A DNA stretch of 64,000 nucleotides from CAVXFL01 sp963761015 (GCA_963761015.1 CAVXFL010000016.1:62001-126000), one strand, 5' to 3'. Positions 51,855 through 60,869 are shown, counted from the stretch's first letter. Notes: a model not told the origin generated them from the letters alone. Program-made: numbers and translations.

Positions 51855-53090
51855 ATGGCCGGGTCCGCGCCGGTCTCGCCGCTCGCCGTTCCGTTCCCCG
51901 CGCTGCCGCCGCTTGCCGGCGTTCGGCTCGGCGCGGCGGAGGCCGGCATCCGCTATCAGGGCCGCCCCGATCTGGTGATGGCCGAGCTGGCGCCCGGCAC
52001 GACCGTCGCCGGCGCGTTCACCCGCAACCGTTGTCCCGGCGCGCCGGTGGACTGGTGCCGCGCCGCGCTCGCGGCCGGGCAGGCGCGGGCACTCGTGGTC
52101 AACGCCGGCAATGCCAACGTCTTCACCGGCCGCGCCGGCGCCGAGGCGACGCGCGCGACCGCCGAGGCCGCGGCGGCGCTGATCGGCTGCGCCGTGGGCC
52201 AGGTCTTCGTCGCGTCGACCGGCGTGATTGGCGAGGTCCTGCCGCATCGGCGCATCGTCGAGGCGTTGCCACGCCTTTACCCGGCGCTGGCGGCGGAGGG
52301 CTGGGAGCGGGCGGCGCGCGGCATCATGACCACCGACACGTTCCCCAAGGCGGCGACCCGCACCGCGCGCATCGGGGAGACGGAGGTGCGGATCAGCGGC
52401 TTCGCCAAGGGCAGCGGCATGATCGCGCCTGACATGGCGACGATGCTGTGCTTCGTGTTCACCGACGCGGCGATTGCCGGTCCCGTGCTGCAACGGATGC
52501 TGAGCCGGGGCGTCGCGGGCAGCTTCAATTGCACGACCGTCGATTCGGATACGTCCACCAGCGACACGGTGCTGCTGTTCGCGACCGGCCAGGCGCGGCA
52601 CGCGCCGGTGCCGTCGGAAGGCGGGCCCATGCTGCGCGCCTTCGCCGCGGCGCTCTCGGCGGTGCTGCTCGATCTGGCGCTGCAGGTGGTGCGCGACGGC
52701 GAAGGCGCGCGCAAACTGGTGCGCATCGCGGTGACGGGGGCCGCGAATCCGCGCTCGGCGCGGCGCGTGGCCATGGCGATCGCCAATTCGCCGCTGGTGA
52801 AGACGGCGGTCGCCGGCGAGGATGCGAACTGGGGCCGCATCGTCATGGCAATCGGCAAATCCGGCGAAGCGGTGCAGCGCGATCGGCTCGCGGTCGGCAT
52901 CGGCGGGATCTGGATGGCGCGGGAGGGCGCGGTGGTGCCCGATTACGACGAGGCGCCGGTGGCCGCGCACATGCGCGGGCAGGACATTCACATCATGGCC
53001 GATCTCGGCCTGGGCCGCAGCAAAGCAATTGTCTGGACCTGCGACCTCACGCACGGTTATATCGACATCAACGGCAGCTATCGCAGCTAG
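51855..53090 (+). CDS. argJ: ArgJ, glutamate N-acetyltransferase / amino-acid acetyltransferase
   Basis: A 411-residue self-cleaving enzyme of arginine biosynthesis. The autocleavage site with the nucleophilic Thr is in KGSGMIAPDMATMLCFVFTD. Other signatures: ALVVNAGNANVFTGRAGAEA, STGVIGEVLPHRRIVEALPR, GEDANWGRIVMAIGKSGEAV and the C-terminal CDLTHGYIDINGSYRS. Start ATG 51855 leaves a short non-conserved head. It recycles acetyl groups between ornithine and glutamate, and may also make N-acetylglutamate from acetyl-CoA. It follows the PPIase gene by 13 nt. Confidence 0.96.
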   Translation: MAGSAPVSPLAVPFPALPPLAGVRLGAAEAGIRYQGRPDLVMAELAPGTTVAGAFTRNRCPGAPVDWCRAALAAGQARALVVNAGNANVFTGRAGAEATRATAEAAAALIGCAVGQVFVASTGVIGEVLPHRRIVEALPRLYPALAAEGWERAARGIMTTDTFPKAATRTARIGETEVRISGFAKGSGMIAPDMATMLCFVFTDAAIAGPVLQRMLSRGVAGSFNCTTVDSDTSTSDTVLLFATGQARHAPVPSEGGPMLRAFAAALSAVLLDLALQVVRDGEGARKLVRIAVTGAANPRSARRVAMAIANSPLVKTAVAGEDANWGRIVMAIGKSGEAVQRDRLAVGIGGIWMAREGAVVPDYDEAPVAAHMRGQDIHIMADLGLGRSKAIVWTCDLTHGYIDINGSYRS

Positions 53091-53156
53091 GGTCGCAGGA
53101 TCACTTCAGCGATGGGGTCGGGGGGAGCCTCGTTTCTAAACGGAATGGATGACTCG

Positions 53157-53351
53157 ATGCGCGCGGTGCTTGCTCTGCTTGCGATAGTGGCGGTTTCCTC
53201 GTGTCAGGCTTCGCCGGGCGGCCGCAGCGGCGCCTGGCCGCCGCCCTCGGGCACCGCCGCCGCGCCGGCAAGGGTGCAAAGCGACGTGGCCGCGATCCTG
53301 AAGGGCATGGAGCAGGCGCGCGTCGACGGGCTCCGCCGCGCGGGGCGGTAG
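53157..53351 (+). CDS. Small putative lipoprotein
   Basis: A 64-residue protein from ATG 53157 (MRAVLALLAIVAVSSCQASP); ATG 53145 is an alternative. The N-terminus is a lipoprotein signal with lipobox VSSC, giving Cys16 as the acylation site. The remainder is Pro/Ala-rich, then a short helix (VQSDVAAILKGMEQARVDGL). No family recognised. The signal peptide supports a real gene, but there is little else. Confidence 0.5.
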   Translation: MRAVLALLAIVAVSSCQASPGGRSGAWPPPSGTAAAPARVQSDVAAILKGMEQARVDGLRRAGR

Positions 53352-53556
53352 ATCGCGTTCGGCTGAGCGGACATCGGCGGCAGCGTCCGCGCCGCCGAGA
53401 TCACCGGGTCACGCTCCGCATGACGGGCTCGGAATGTTCGTGCCAGGGCCGCGGTTGTCCATGTTGCGAAAGCGATAACGGCGTCGATTGGCGGCGCGTC
53501 ATGTCCGCCCGGTCTTACCGCTTCCTACATCCTTCCTACATGAAGCACGCGGGAAC

Positions 53557-54135
53557 ATGCTTGCGCCTTTCGCCATCACCGTTTGCGGTATCGAGGAACT
53601 GCCGGAGCATTGCGCGGTCGGCGTGAGCCACGTGCTGTCGATCCTCGATCCCGGCTGGCCGGTTCCGCCCGCCTTCGGCGAGTTCGGCGAGCATGAACGG
53701 CTGGAGCTGCGATTCCACGACATAATCGCCGACGTGCCCGATCGCATGGCTCCGGAACCCGGGCACGTCGAACAACTGCTGCGGTTCGGCCGCGATCTGA
53801 TCGCCGAGCCGCGGCAAAGCGCGCATCTGCTGGTGCATTGCCATGCCGGCATCTCGCGCTCGACGGCGGCGATGACGTTGATCCTGGCGCAGGCGCTGCC
53901 GGAAACGCCGGCCGCGGAGATCGTGGCCGAGGTGCTGCGCATTCGCGCGAAGGCCTGGCCGAATCTGCGCATGGTCGAATTCGGCGACACCATGCTCGGA
54001 CGCCAGGGCGCGTTGGTCGCCGCGGTGCCCGAGGCCTATCGCTGGCAATTGCAACGTCGCCCGGAATTGCAGGAGGCGATGCGCGGTGCCGGCCGGGGCC
54101 GCGAAGTCGATGCCGCCACCGGCGAGCGTCCCTGA
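53557..54135 (+). CDS. Dual-specificity/tyrosine protein phosphatase-like protein
   Basis: A 192-residue protein from ATG 53557 (MLAPFAITVCGIEELPEHCA). The CX5R phosphatase loop is HCHAGISRST with Cys95 and Arg101, preceded by a candidate general-acid region FHDIIADVPDRMAPEPGH. The group resembles alphaproteobacterial DSP/PTP-like proteins annotated as protein-tyrosine phosphatases. Substrate unknown. It starts a plus-strand pair with the glycosyltransferase 29 nt downstream. Confidence 0.85.
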   Translation: MLAPFAITVCGIEELPEHCAVGVSHVLSILDPGWPVPPAFGEFGEHERLELRFHDIIADVPDRMAPEPGHVEQLLRFGRDLIAEPRQSAHLLVHCHAGISRSTAAMTLILAQALPETPAAEIVAEVLRIRAKAWPNLRMVEFGDTMLGRQGALVAAVPEAYRWQLQRRPELQEAMRGAGRGREVDAATGERP

Positions 54136-54164
54136 ACGCCCGTCGTGCGTGAAAATCGCGGGGC

Positions 54165-55178
54165 ATGAAAGTCGCGCAGGTCATGGCCGGCGCCGTCCTC
54201 GGCGGCGCCGAGATGTTTTTCGAGCGGCTCTGCCTCGCGCTGCATCGCGCCGGCGACGACGTGCTGCCGGTGATCCGCCGCGATCCCGCGCGGGCGGCGC
54301 GGCTGCGCGAGGCCGAACTCGCCCCCGCCCAGCTCGCCTTCGGCGGCCCGCTCGACGCGCTGACCCGGCCCCAGCTCGGCCGGGTGCTGCAGAAATTCGC
54401 GCCCGCCGTGGCGGTCGCCTGGATGAGCCGGGCCATCGACCACATGCCGCGCGGCGATTGGGTGCGGGTCGGCCGACTCGGCGGCTACTACCGGCTCGAC
54501 CATTACCGCGACTGCGACCACCTGGTCGGCAACACGCAATTCCTGGTGGACTGGCTGCGCGCCCAGGGCTGGCCGGAAGCCCGCACGCATTATGTGCCGA
54601 ATTTCGTGCCCGACTACGCCGAGGCGCGCCCGGCGGTCGATGTTCCGCCGGGGCGGCCGTTGTTGATCGCCCTGGGCCGGCTGCATCGCGACAAGGGCTT
54701 CGATGTGCTCATCCGCGCCATGCCGCGTCTCGGCGGCGCGACCTTGCTGATCGCGGGCGAGGGGCCGGAAGACGCCAGACTGCGCCGGCTGGCGCGCGGC
54801 GAGGGCGTTGCGGAGCGCGTCGTTTTCCATCCGTGGCGCAGCGATGTCGCCGCCTTGTTGAAGGCGGCCGACGTGTTCGTCTGCCCCTCGCGGCTCGAAC
54901 CGCTGGGCAACGTGGTGCTGGAGGCCTGGTCGGCCGGCCGCCCGGTGGTCGCGGCGGCGGCGGACGGCCCGCGCGAACTGATCGCGCCGGGATGGGACGG
55001 CCTGCTGGTGCCCATGGAAGACCCTGGCGCGCTCGCGGCGGCGATCGGCGGCCTGCTCGACGATCGCGCCCGCGCCGCCGCGCTGGCCGCCGCTGGCCGC
55101 CGGACGTTCTCGGCCCGGTTCTCGGAAGCCCCGGTGGTGGCGCGCTGGCGCGCCTTCCTGGCCGCGGTCGGGTCCTGA
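54165..55178 (+). CDS. Glycosyltransferase family 4 (GT-B)
   Basis: A 337-residue GT-B enzyme. N-terminus MKVAQVMAGAVLGGAEMFFE is the Gly-rich acceptor-domain start. The C-terminal donor domain has LIALGRLHRDKGFDVLIRAM, GEGPEDARLRRLARGEGVAE, and the EX7E-like motif in CPSRLEPLGNVVLEAWSAGR. It probably transfers a sugar in lipopolysaccharide or exopolysaccharide synthesis. It is followed by an IS630 insertion 84 nt after its stop. Confidence 0.9.
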   Translation: MKVAQVMAGAVLGGAEMFFERLCLALHRAGDDVLPVIRRDPARAARLREAELAPAQLAFGGPLDALTRPQLGRVLQKFAPAVAVAWMSRAIDHMPRGDWVRVGRLGGYYRLDHYRDCDHLVGNTQFLVDWLRAQGWPEARTHYVPNFVPDYAEARPAVDVPPGRPLLIALGRLHRDKGFDVLIRAMPRLGGATLLIAGEGPEDARLRRLARGEGVAERVVFHPWRSDVAALLKAADVFVCPSRLEPLGNVVLEAWSAGRPVVAAAADGPRELIAPGWDGLLVPMEDPGALAAAIGGLLDDRARAAALAAAGRRTFSARFSEAPVVARWRAFLAAVGS

Positions 55179-55262
55179 GCCCCGCGATTTCACCGGGACT
55201 GGCAGCCGAACCCGCCGATTGCTCAAACCGCGCCCAGGGGTGATTTTGCCCGGCACAAGCTA

Positions 55263-56434
55263 GTGTCCCGATTCCCAATTGCCATCCAAAAATCATGCGG
55301 CCCTCGCTTGGCCGAGAACGGCGCGGGCGCGTGTGATCTTGGCCAGGATCTCGGCGCCTTCTGCCCGCCAGACATACCGCCGGGGCGTGGCATTGCGGGC
55401 CGCGAGATAGGCTTTGATGTCGCGCACCAACTCGTTCACCGAACCGAAGCTGCCGGCACGGATCACGGCGCCGGTCAGCTCGGCGAAGAAGCGCTCCACC
55501 AGATTGAGCCACGACGACGAGGTCGGCGTGAAGTGCATGTGAAAGCGCGGGTGCCGCTCCAGCCAGGCGCGCACCTTCGGTTGCTTGTGGGTCGCATAGT
55601 TGTCGGCGATCAGATGCAGGTCGAGCCCGCGCGGCGTCTCGCGATCGATCTGCTTCAGGAACCGCAGCCATTCGACGTGCGTGTGGCGCGCCTCGGTGCG
55701 CGCGATCAGTTTGCCGGTCAGCTGGTTAAGCGCGGCAAACAACGTGATGGTGCCATGCCGAACGTAGTCGTGCGTCATGGTGCGCGGCCGCTTCGGCGCC
55801 AGCGGCAGCCCGAGTTGCGTGCGTTCGAGCGCCTGACACTGGCTCTTTTCGTCGCAGCACAGCACCAGCGCCTTGGCCGGCGGGTCCAGATAAAGCCCGA
55901 TCACATCCCAGAACTTGTCCTCGAACTTCGCATCGTTGGACAGCTTGAACGTCCTGACGCGGTGCGGCTTCAGCTCGTTGCGCGACCAGATGCGCTGCAC
56001 CGAACTGGCGGAAACCCCGGCGTGCCGGCCCATCGCGCGGATGCTCCAGCGGGTTTGTCCCGCCGGCGGCCGCGTCACCTCGGTGACCACCCGCGCCAGC
56101 GTGGCGGCCGGGATGGATGGTTTGCGGCCACGCCCGGGACGATCGTTGAGCCCGGCCAGACCCGCGGCTGCGAAGCGCCGCGACCACAGCGAAACCCGCT
56201 TCGGCGTGGTGTTCAGCCGTGCCGCGACGGCCTCCACGCCGAGCCCTTCCAGCCGCAACAGGATGATCGTCGCGCGGTCCCGATCGCGCATGCTGATGGC
56301 GCTGGCGCGGGACCGCCGACGCAACTCCGCCAGCACATCGGGCTCCGCCGTCAGCCGTCTGATCTGCTGTGACATGCGCCCCCTTGCGAATCGGCGTGCA
56401 AGGGATTCTAGTCGGCATTAGCGAGGCAGGACAC
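55263..56434. mobile_element. IS630-family insertion sequence, apparently intact
   Basis: A 1172-nt element flanked by a TA dinucleotide on each side (55261-55262 and 56435-56436), the TA target duplication of IS630/Tc1-like elements. The ends are imperfect inverted repeats starting GTGTCC (left 55263-55283, right 56414-56434; about 15 of 21 positions match). It contains one transposase gene on the minus strand. It landed between two genes and breaks none: the RraA-like gene 20 nt to the right keeps its own aaggag ribosome binding site. Confidence 0.93.
55293..56375 (-). CDS. IS630-family transposase
   Basis: A 360-residue transposase. N-terminal HTH (GLGVEAVAARLNTTPKRVSL, SIRAMGRHAGVSASSVQRIW) then the DDE domain with Asp in LVLCCDEKSQCQALER, Asp in LHLIADNYATHKQPKVRAW and Glu in PTSSSWLNLVERFFAELTGA. 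Single uninterrupted frame, so it is probably active. All three catalytic residues are present. Confidence 0.96.
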   Translation of the reverse strand: MSQQIRRLTAEPDVLAELRRRSRASAISMRDRDRATIILLRLEGLGVEAVAARLNTTPKRVSLWSRRFAAAGLAGLNDRPGRGRKPSIPAATLARVVTEVTRPPAGQTRWSIRAMGRHAGVSASSVQRIWSRNELKPHRVRTFKLSNDAKFEDKFWDVIGLYLDPPAKALVLCCDEKSQCQALERTQLGLPLAPKRPRTMTHDYVRHGTITLFAALNQLTGKLIARTEARHTHVEWLRFLKQIDRETPRGLDLHLIADNYATHKQPKVRAWLERHPRFHMHFTPTSSSWLNLVERFFAELTGAVIRAGSFGSVNELVRDIKAYLAARNATPRRYVWRAEGAEILAKITRARAVLGQARAA

Positions 56435-56453
56435 TAGCGAAGGAGTTCAGCTC

Positions 56454-57149
56454 ATGTCGGATCGGCCTTTCACGCGCGAAGACCTCGAAGCCCTGAAGCA
56501 GTGGGACACCCCCACGATCTGCAACGGGCTGGAAGTGGTCATGCCGGACCGGCGGGCGGTCGGCTTCACGGTCGAGCCGATGGTCCCGGTGGACCGGGGC
56601 TTTCCGCCGATCGTGGGCCTGGCACGCACCGGCCTGATTCGTGCCAAGGAGCCGGCGCGCGGCAAGGTTCCGGCGCGCGAGGAATGGTACGACTACGTCG
56701 CGCCAACCGACCTGCCCACCATCGCCATCATCCAGGATTTGGACGACCGGCCCGGCTACGGCGCTTTCTGGGGCGAGGTGAATACCACCATTCACAAGGC
56801 GCTCGGCGTGATCGGCTGCGTCACCAACGGCTCGTTCCGCGACCTCGACATGCTGGCGCCCGACTTCCAGATCATCGGCGGGCGCATCGGGCCGAGCCAT
56901 GCCTACGTTCACGTCGTTGATTACGGCCGGCCGGTGAACGTGTTCGGCATGCACGCGGTGCATGACGACGTGATCCACGCGGATTTCCACGGCGCCGTGG
57001 TCATCCCGGCGCAAGCGGTGCGCCAGTTGCCGAAGGCGATCGACCTTGTGTCGCGGCGGGAACGAGTCATTCTCGACATGTGCGCCGCGCCCGATTTCAG
57101 CCTGTCCAAGCTGCGCGACGCCATGCGCCGATCGGCCGAAATTCACTGA
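56454..57149 (+). CDS. RraA-family protein (demethylmenaquinone methyltransferase-like fold)
   Basis: A 231-residue protein with the RraA-like swivelling fold: DTPTICNGLEVVMPDRRAVG, GEVNTTIHKALGVIGCVTNG, SFRDLDMLAPDFQIIGGRIG and HDDVIHADFHGAVVIPAQAV. Family members include 4-hydroxy-4-methyl-2-oxoglutarate aldolases and RNase E inhibitors; the canonical RD pair is present (NGSFRDLD). The reaction is not certain. A good aaggag lies 12 nt before the ATG and was preserved by the adjacent IS630 insertion. Confidence 0.85.
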   Translation: MSDRPFTREDLEALKQWDTPTICNGLEVVMPDRRAVGFTVEPMVPVDRGFPPIVGLARTGLIRAKEPARGKVPAREEWYDYVAPTDLPTIAIIQDLDDRPGYGAFWGEVNTTIHKALGVIGCVTNGSFRDLDMLAPDFQIIGGRIGPSHAYVHVVDYGRPVNVFGMHAVHDDVIHADFHGAVVIPAQAVRQLPKAIDLVSRRERVILDMCAAPDFSLSKLRDAMRRSAEIH

Positions 57150-57523
57150 AGCGTCACGCCGAAGGGTCACGCAACGCCCGGTCGGGAAAATGGGAAATCC
57201 AGCGCGCTTCGTCCTCGGCCGAGCGTGAGTTGCTCGCTTCGGCGACGTTTCGCAGAAATTGAGATGACGCCGCGCTGGATTTTCTACAAACGAGCGAAAT
57301 CGCAGTCAATCCATTATCTACACTCGTTGTCTGACGTCTGCCTTTAATCTTGTTCACTAGTGGTTGTTCGTTGGCCTTGCGCTTGCGCGCATTCGGCTGA
57401 AACTGATATTTTGACGGAGATCAATGCGCTCAGCGACAAAGACTGAGAGGTCGGGCGCGGAAACCGAGTTTCCCGCCGGCCAAACGCACACCATCCGTCA
57501 TTCAGCCAAAGGGGAGATGACTC
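57150..57523 (+). other. 374-nt non-coding gap upstream of the phasin gene
   Basis: No ORF of interest is seen. The middle part (about 57250-57400) is noticeably more AT-rich than the surroundings, which suits a promoter region for the phasin gene. I could not identify a specific box. The last 20 nt hold an aaaggggag ribosome binding site. Confidence 0.4.
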
Positions 57524-58042
57524 ATGCCTGATCCAACTCAGGGGATCGATTTCGCGGAGACTCAGAAGATCGCCACCAACATGCTCGCATCCACGCTGTG
57601 CAACAGCGGTGCCGAGGCGTTGCTGGACGCGCAGGCCGATCTGCTCAAGGGCGTCAGCAACGCCATGACCGAATGGCTGCATCGGCGCCAGGAGGCGATT
57701 GCGCAAACCTATCGGTTGGTCGAGCGGATGCGCGAAAGCCTCGACGTGAGCGAAATCTGGAAGGCGCAGCAGGAATGGGCGGCCGCCGCCATGCAGCGCT
57801 TCGCGGCCGACGTGACGGCCTATCCCGGCCTGTTCGCGACCGCCGGGCAGCGTGCCGGCGAGGCTCTCCGCCAGAGCGCGACCGAGGCGGCCTCCGACAC
57901 CGATCAAGGGACGGGCGGCCAGGGGGCGGCCGTCGGCGACATGGCGCGGCGCGCGGCCGACATAACCCAGCGGCCGGCCAAGCTGCCCAAGGTCCCGGCC
58001 GAGCCGAAGGCTCCGGCGCCGGAGCAGATGATGGCCCACTGA
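57524..58042 (+). CDS. Phasin-family protein
   Basis: A 172-residue, largely helical protein. The phasin-like core is about 20-125 (ALLDAQADLLKGVSNAMTEW, LVERMRESLDVSEIWKAQQE, WAAAAMQRFAADVTAYPGLF), followed by a Pro/Ala-rich tail ending KAPAPEQMMAH. Phasins coat polyhydroxyalkanoate granules, or in some cases the protein family acts in stress responses. Strong ribosome binding site just before ATG 57524. No pha synthesis genes lie nearby. Confidence 0.85.
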   Translation: MPDPTQGIDFAETQKIATNMLASTLCNSGAEALLDAQADLLKGVSNAMTEWLHRRQEAIAQTYRLVERMRESLDVSEIWKAQQEWAAAAMQRFAADVTAYPGLFATAGQRAGEALRQSATEAASDTDQGTGGQGAAVGDMARRAADITQRPAKLPKVPAEPKAPAPEQMMAH

Positions 58043-58190
58043 CCCGTGACGGCGGCGCCCGAGCCTGCGTTTCGGGCTCGGGCGTCGCCGTCGGACTTCT
58101 CGCCGGAACGCCGGACTTTTCGCCCGAACGATTGCCGCCGCCTTGCTCGCGGCTTAATTAGGCCCCGGGGCGTGGCCCTTGGGGAAGCGG

Positions 58191-58268
58191 CGGGGCGTGG
58201 CGCAGCTTGGTCAGCGCGCGTGTTTTGGGTACACGAGGCCGCCGGTTCGAATCCGGCCGCCCCGACCA
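58191..58268 (+). tRNA. tRNA-Pro (TGG anticodon)
   Basis: Cloverleaf is complete: acceptor CGGGGCG (58191-58197) pairs with CGCCCCG (58258-58264); anticodon arm CGTGT TTTGGGT ACACG gives anticodon TGG; T arm GCCGG TTCGAAT CCGGC. Discriminator A and an encoded CCA follow (58265-58268). It reads CCN proline codons. Confidence 0.97.
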
Positions 58269-58326
58269 CGCGGTTCCGCTCGCACGGCGCGATCGGGGCG
58301 GGACGGACACTTTGCGAGGCGAGAAC

Positions 58327-58638
58327 ATGCCGCTGCGGGCGCGTATCTATCAGCAGCCGAAGAATGCCATGCAGTCCGGTTGGGCCGGTACGCAGCGCTG
58401 GATTCTGGAATACGAGCCCGTGGTGCCGCGCCGTCCGGACCCGCTGATGGGCTGGATCGGGAGTTCGGATACGCAAGCGCAAGTGCGGCTGGTTTTCCCG
58501 AACCGGGAGGCCGCCATCGCCTACGCCAAGCAAAACCACATCCCCTGTGATTTGGAACTGCCGCAGGTCCGGCGCGTGAAGCCGAAAGCCTACGCCGATA
58601 ACTTTCGCTACGGCCGCATCGACAACTGGACCCACTGA
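58327..58638 (+). CDS. NADH dehydrogenase (complex I) accessory subunit, NDUFS4-like
   Basis: A 103-residue protein from ATG 58327 (MPLRARIYQQPKNAMQSGWA). The family signature is visible: WILEYEPVVPRRPDPLMGWI, SSDTQAQVRLVFPNREAAIA and the C-terminal KPKAYADNFRYGRIDNWTH. NDUFS4/AQDQ is an accessory subunit on the peripheral arm of alphaproteobacterial and mitochondrial complex I. It stands apart from any nuo operon, as is usual. It lies just after tRNA-Pro. Confidence 0.93.
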   Translation: MPLRARIYQQPKNAMQSGWAGTQRWILEYEPVVPRRPDPLMGWIGSSDTQAQVRLVFPNREAAIAYAKQNHIPCDLELPQVRRVKPKAYADNFRYGRIDNWTH

Positions 58639-58658
58639 ATCGGCAAGTACGCTGACGC

Positions 58659-59519
58659 TCAGGTATCCGCGAGCGCCTTCAGCATGGCGTCGCGCGCCGC
58701 CGTGTCGCCCTCCGCATGGACGGGCTGAAGGCAGACATGGGTGGCGCCGGCGTCGAAATGCGCCTTGAGCTGCGCCTTCACCGCCGCGGCGTCGCCCCAG
58801 TTCACCATGGCGTCGATGAAGCGATCGCTGCCGCCGTTCGCCAGGTCGACCTCGGTGAAGCCGATGCGCAGCCAATTGTTGCGGTAGTTCGGCAGGACCA
58901 TGTAGCGGGCGAGTTCCTTCCGCCCGAGGTCGCGCGCCCTGGCCGGATCGGTCTCGACGCAGACCTTCTGCTCGATCACCAGCCATTTCGACGGGCCGAG
59001 GATGGCCTTGGCCTGCTCGGTGTGTTCGGGCGTCGTGTTGTAGGGGAGTGCGCCGCGGCTCTTTTCGGCCGCAAGCTTCAGCATCAGCGGCCCCAGCGCC
59101 GCAATGGCGATCGGCCAGCTCTCGGCGCCCTCCTGGCCCTTGGTCATGCCGTCCAAGTAGCGCCGCATGGCCGGCACTGGCTTTTCGTAGGTTTGCCCGC
59201 GCAGCTTCTCCACCATCGGCGCGTGGCTCACGCCGAGGCCGAGCACGAAGCGGTCGCCGTAGAGGCTGCGCAGCGTGTAGAGCCCCTGGCGGGCGGTGAA
59301 AGGGTCGCGGGCGTAGATGCTCGCGATCGAGCTGCCGAGCTTCAGCCGCATGGTCTGGCCGAGCGCGAACCCTGCCACCGAAAGCAACTCGAAGCCGCGC
59401 AACTCCGGATACCACAGCGTATCGTAGCCGAGCGCCTCGACGATTTTCACGAACGGCGGGATGTCGTGGGGTTTCAGCTTGTCGAACGCGTACCAGACGC
59501 CGAGCCGCCCGAGTTCCAT
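58659..59519 (-). CDS. LLM-class oxidoreductase, F420-type subfamily (TIGR03620-like)
   Basis: A 286-residue luciferase-like protein: MELGRLGVWYAFDKLKPHDI, YDTLWYPELRGFELLSVAGF, SIASIYARDPFTARQGLYTL and VLGLGVSHAPMVEKLRGQTY. The closest named group is the F420-dependent oxidoreductases of this size, although many alphaproteobacterial members may use FMN; there is no F420 biosynthesis gene in this window. It is convergent with the NDUFS4 gene. Confidence 0.87.
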   Translation of the reverse strand: MELGRLGVWYAFDKLKPHDIPPFVKIVEALGYDTLWYPELRGFELLSVAGFALGQTMRLKLGSSIASIYARDPFTARQGLYTLRSLYGDRFVLGLGVSHAPMVEKLRGQTYEKPVPAMRRYLDGMTKGQEGAESWPIAIAALGPLMLKLAAEKSRGALPYNTTPEHTEQAKAILGPSKWLVIEQKVCVETDPARARDLGRKELARYMVLPNYRNNWLRIGFTEVDLANGGSDRFIDAMVNWGDAAAVKAQLKAHFDAGATHVCLQPVHAEGDTAARDAMLKALADT

Positions 59520-59841
59520 CGCTATCCTCCTACAGCCTCCACGTCCGCCGCCGCCTGCCGACGGACAGTGCGCACGGTTTCAAACGCTCTCTCCGCCATG
59601 CGGCTGGCCACCTGATCCAGGGTGCTACCTCGACCGCAAGGACAACGCCAGCGCTGGAGCAGAGACAGGGCAAGGCGCGACGCGTCCGTCGGCCTCGGGC
59701 CGGCTGTCATCGAAGCTTCACAAAACTGCAATACGGCGGACTCCGGGAGCGCTTAGGTTCCGGCCGCGCCCCGGCAGGGGTGATTGGCCGGGCTCCCACC
59801 TTCGGAGCCGCGAAGCGCCATAAACGGGAAATGGAGGTTTC
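59520..59841 (+). other. Intergenic region upstream of pstS
   Basis: This 322-nt gap between the divergent LLM gene and pstS contains a candidate Pho box at 59704-59721. A 69-codon minus-strand frame (59522-59731) has no recognisable features and I do not call it. Confidence 0.5.
59704..59721 (+). promoter_or_regulatory. Candidate PhoB box upstream of pstS
   Basis: CTGTCAT at 59704-59710 is a perfect half-site. Four nt later GCTTCAC (59715-59721) gives the second half-site with the expected 11-nt period but weak match (4 of 7 to CTGTCAC). It lies about 120 nt before the pstS start. pst operons are normally induced by PhoB at low phosphate, so the site fits its context. Confidence 0.5.
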
Positions 59842-60869
59842 ATGAAGCTCGCTAGGACGATGCTGGCGATCGCCGTCGCCGGCGGTGTCGCCGTTGCCGC
59901 CAACGCGCCTCTCGGGGCAGCGGAGCAGATCACCGGCGCCGGCGCGACGTTTCCGTACCCGATCTACGCCAAATGGTCGCAGACCTACAGCCAGAAGTCC
60001 GGGGTCCGGCTGAACTACCAGTCGATCGGCTCTGGCGGCGGCATCGCGCAGATCAAGGCGGGCACCGTCACCTTCGGCGCTTCCGACGCGCCGCTCCCCC
60101 CCGACCAGTTGCAGAAATTCGGCCTGGCGCAGTTCCCCATGATCATCGGCGGGGTGGTGCCGGTGGTGAACCTGCCCGGCGTGAAGCCTGGGCAACTGCA
60201 CTTCACCGGCAAGCTGATCGCCGACATCTATCTCGGCAAGGTGAAGAAGTGGAACGCCGCCGAGATCGCCGCGCTCAACAAGGGCGCGAAGCTGCCTGAT
60301 ATGGCGATCACCGTGGTCCACCGTTCCGACGGCTCCGGCACCACGTTCAACTTCGTGAACTACCTCGCCAAGGTGAGCCCGGAGTGGAAATCCAAGGTGG
60401 GCGAGGGCACCTCGGTCTCCTGGCCGACGGGCATCGGCGGCAAGGGCAACGAGGGGGTCGCGGCTTATGTCGGCCGGATCAAGGGCAGCATCGGCTATGT
60501 CGAGTTCGCCTATGTGCTGCAGAACCACATGACCTACGGGCTGGTCGCGAACCAGGCCGGGCAGTTCCCGGCTCCGAGCATCGCCAGTTTCCAGGCCGCG
60601 GCGGCCAGCGCCGACTGGAAGGATGCCAAGGATTTCTACCTGGTCGATGACCAACGCGCCGGGAGCGCAGTCCTGGCCGATTACCGCGTCCTCGTTCATC
60701 CTGATGTACAAGCACCCGAAGGACGAGGCCGCGGCCAAGGCGGCGCTCGGCTTCTTCAAATGGGCGCTGGAGCACGGCCAGAAGGAGGCCGAGCAGCTCG
60801 ACTACGTGCCGCTGCCGGCCGCCCCTCGCGCAGCAGATCGAGGCCTATTGGAAGGCGGAGATCCACTGA
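59842..60869 (+). pseudogene. pstS: PstS, phosphate-binding protein, with two frameshifts
   Basis: Start MKLARTMLAIAVAGGVAVAA is a signal peptide. The mature protein has ITGAGATFPYPIYAKWSQTY, the phosphate loops in YQSIGSGGGIAQIKAGTVTF and HRSDGSGTTFNFVNYLAKVS, and SIGYVEFAYVLQN. The frame breaks at GGTCGATGACC (about 60645) and continues one frame over as MTNAPGAQSWPITASSFILM and ALGFFKWALEHGQKEAEQLD. It breaks again at CCCC (60822-60825), ending in LAQQIEAYWKAEIH at 60867-60869. Repaired, it is a normal periplasmic phosphate-binding protein for the Pst ABC transporter. Confidence 0.88.

Noticed and set aside
59522..59731. 69-codon minus-strand ORF between the LLM gene and pstS
   Set aside because: No signal peptide, domain or coding pattern, and the candidate Pho box lies in it.
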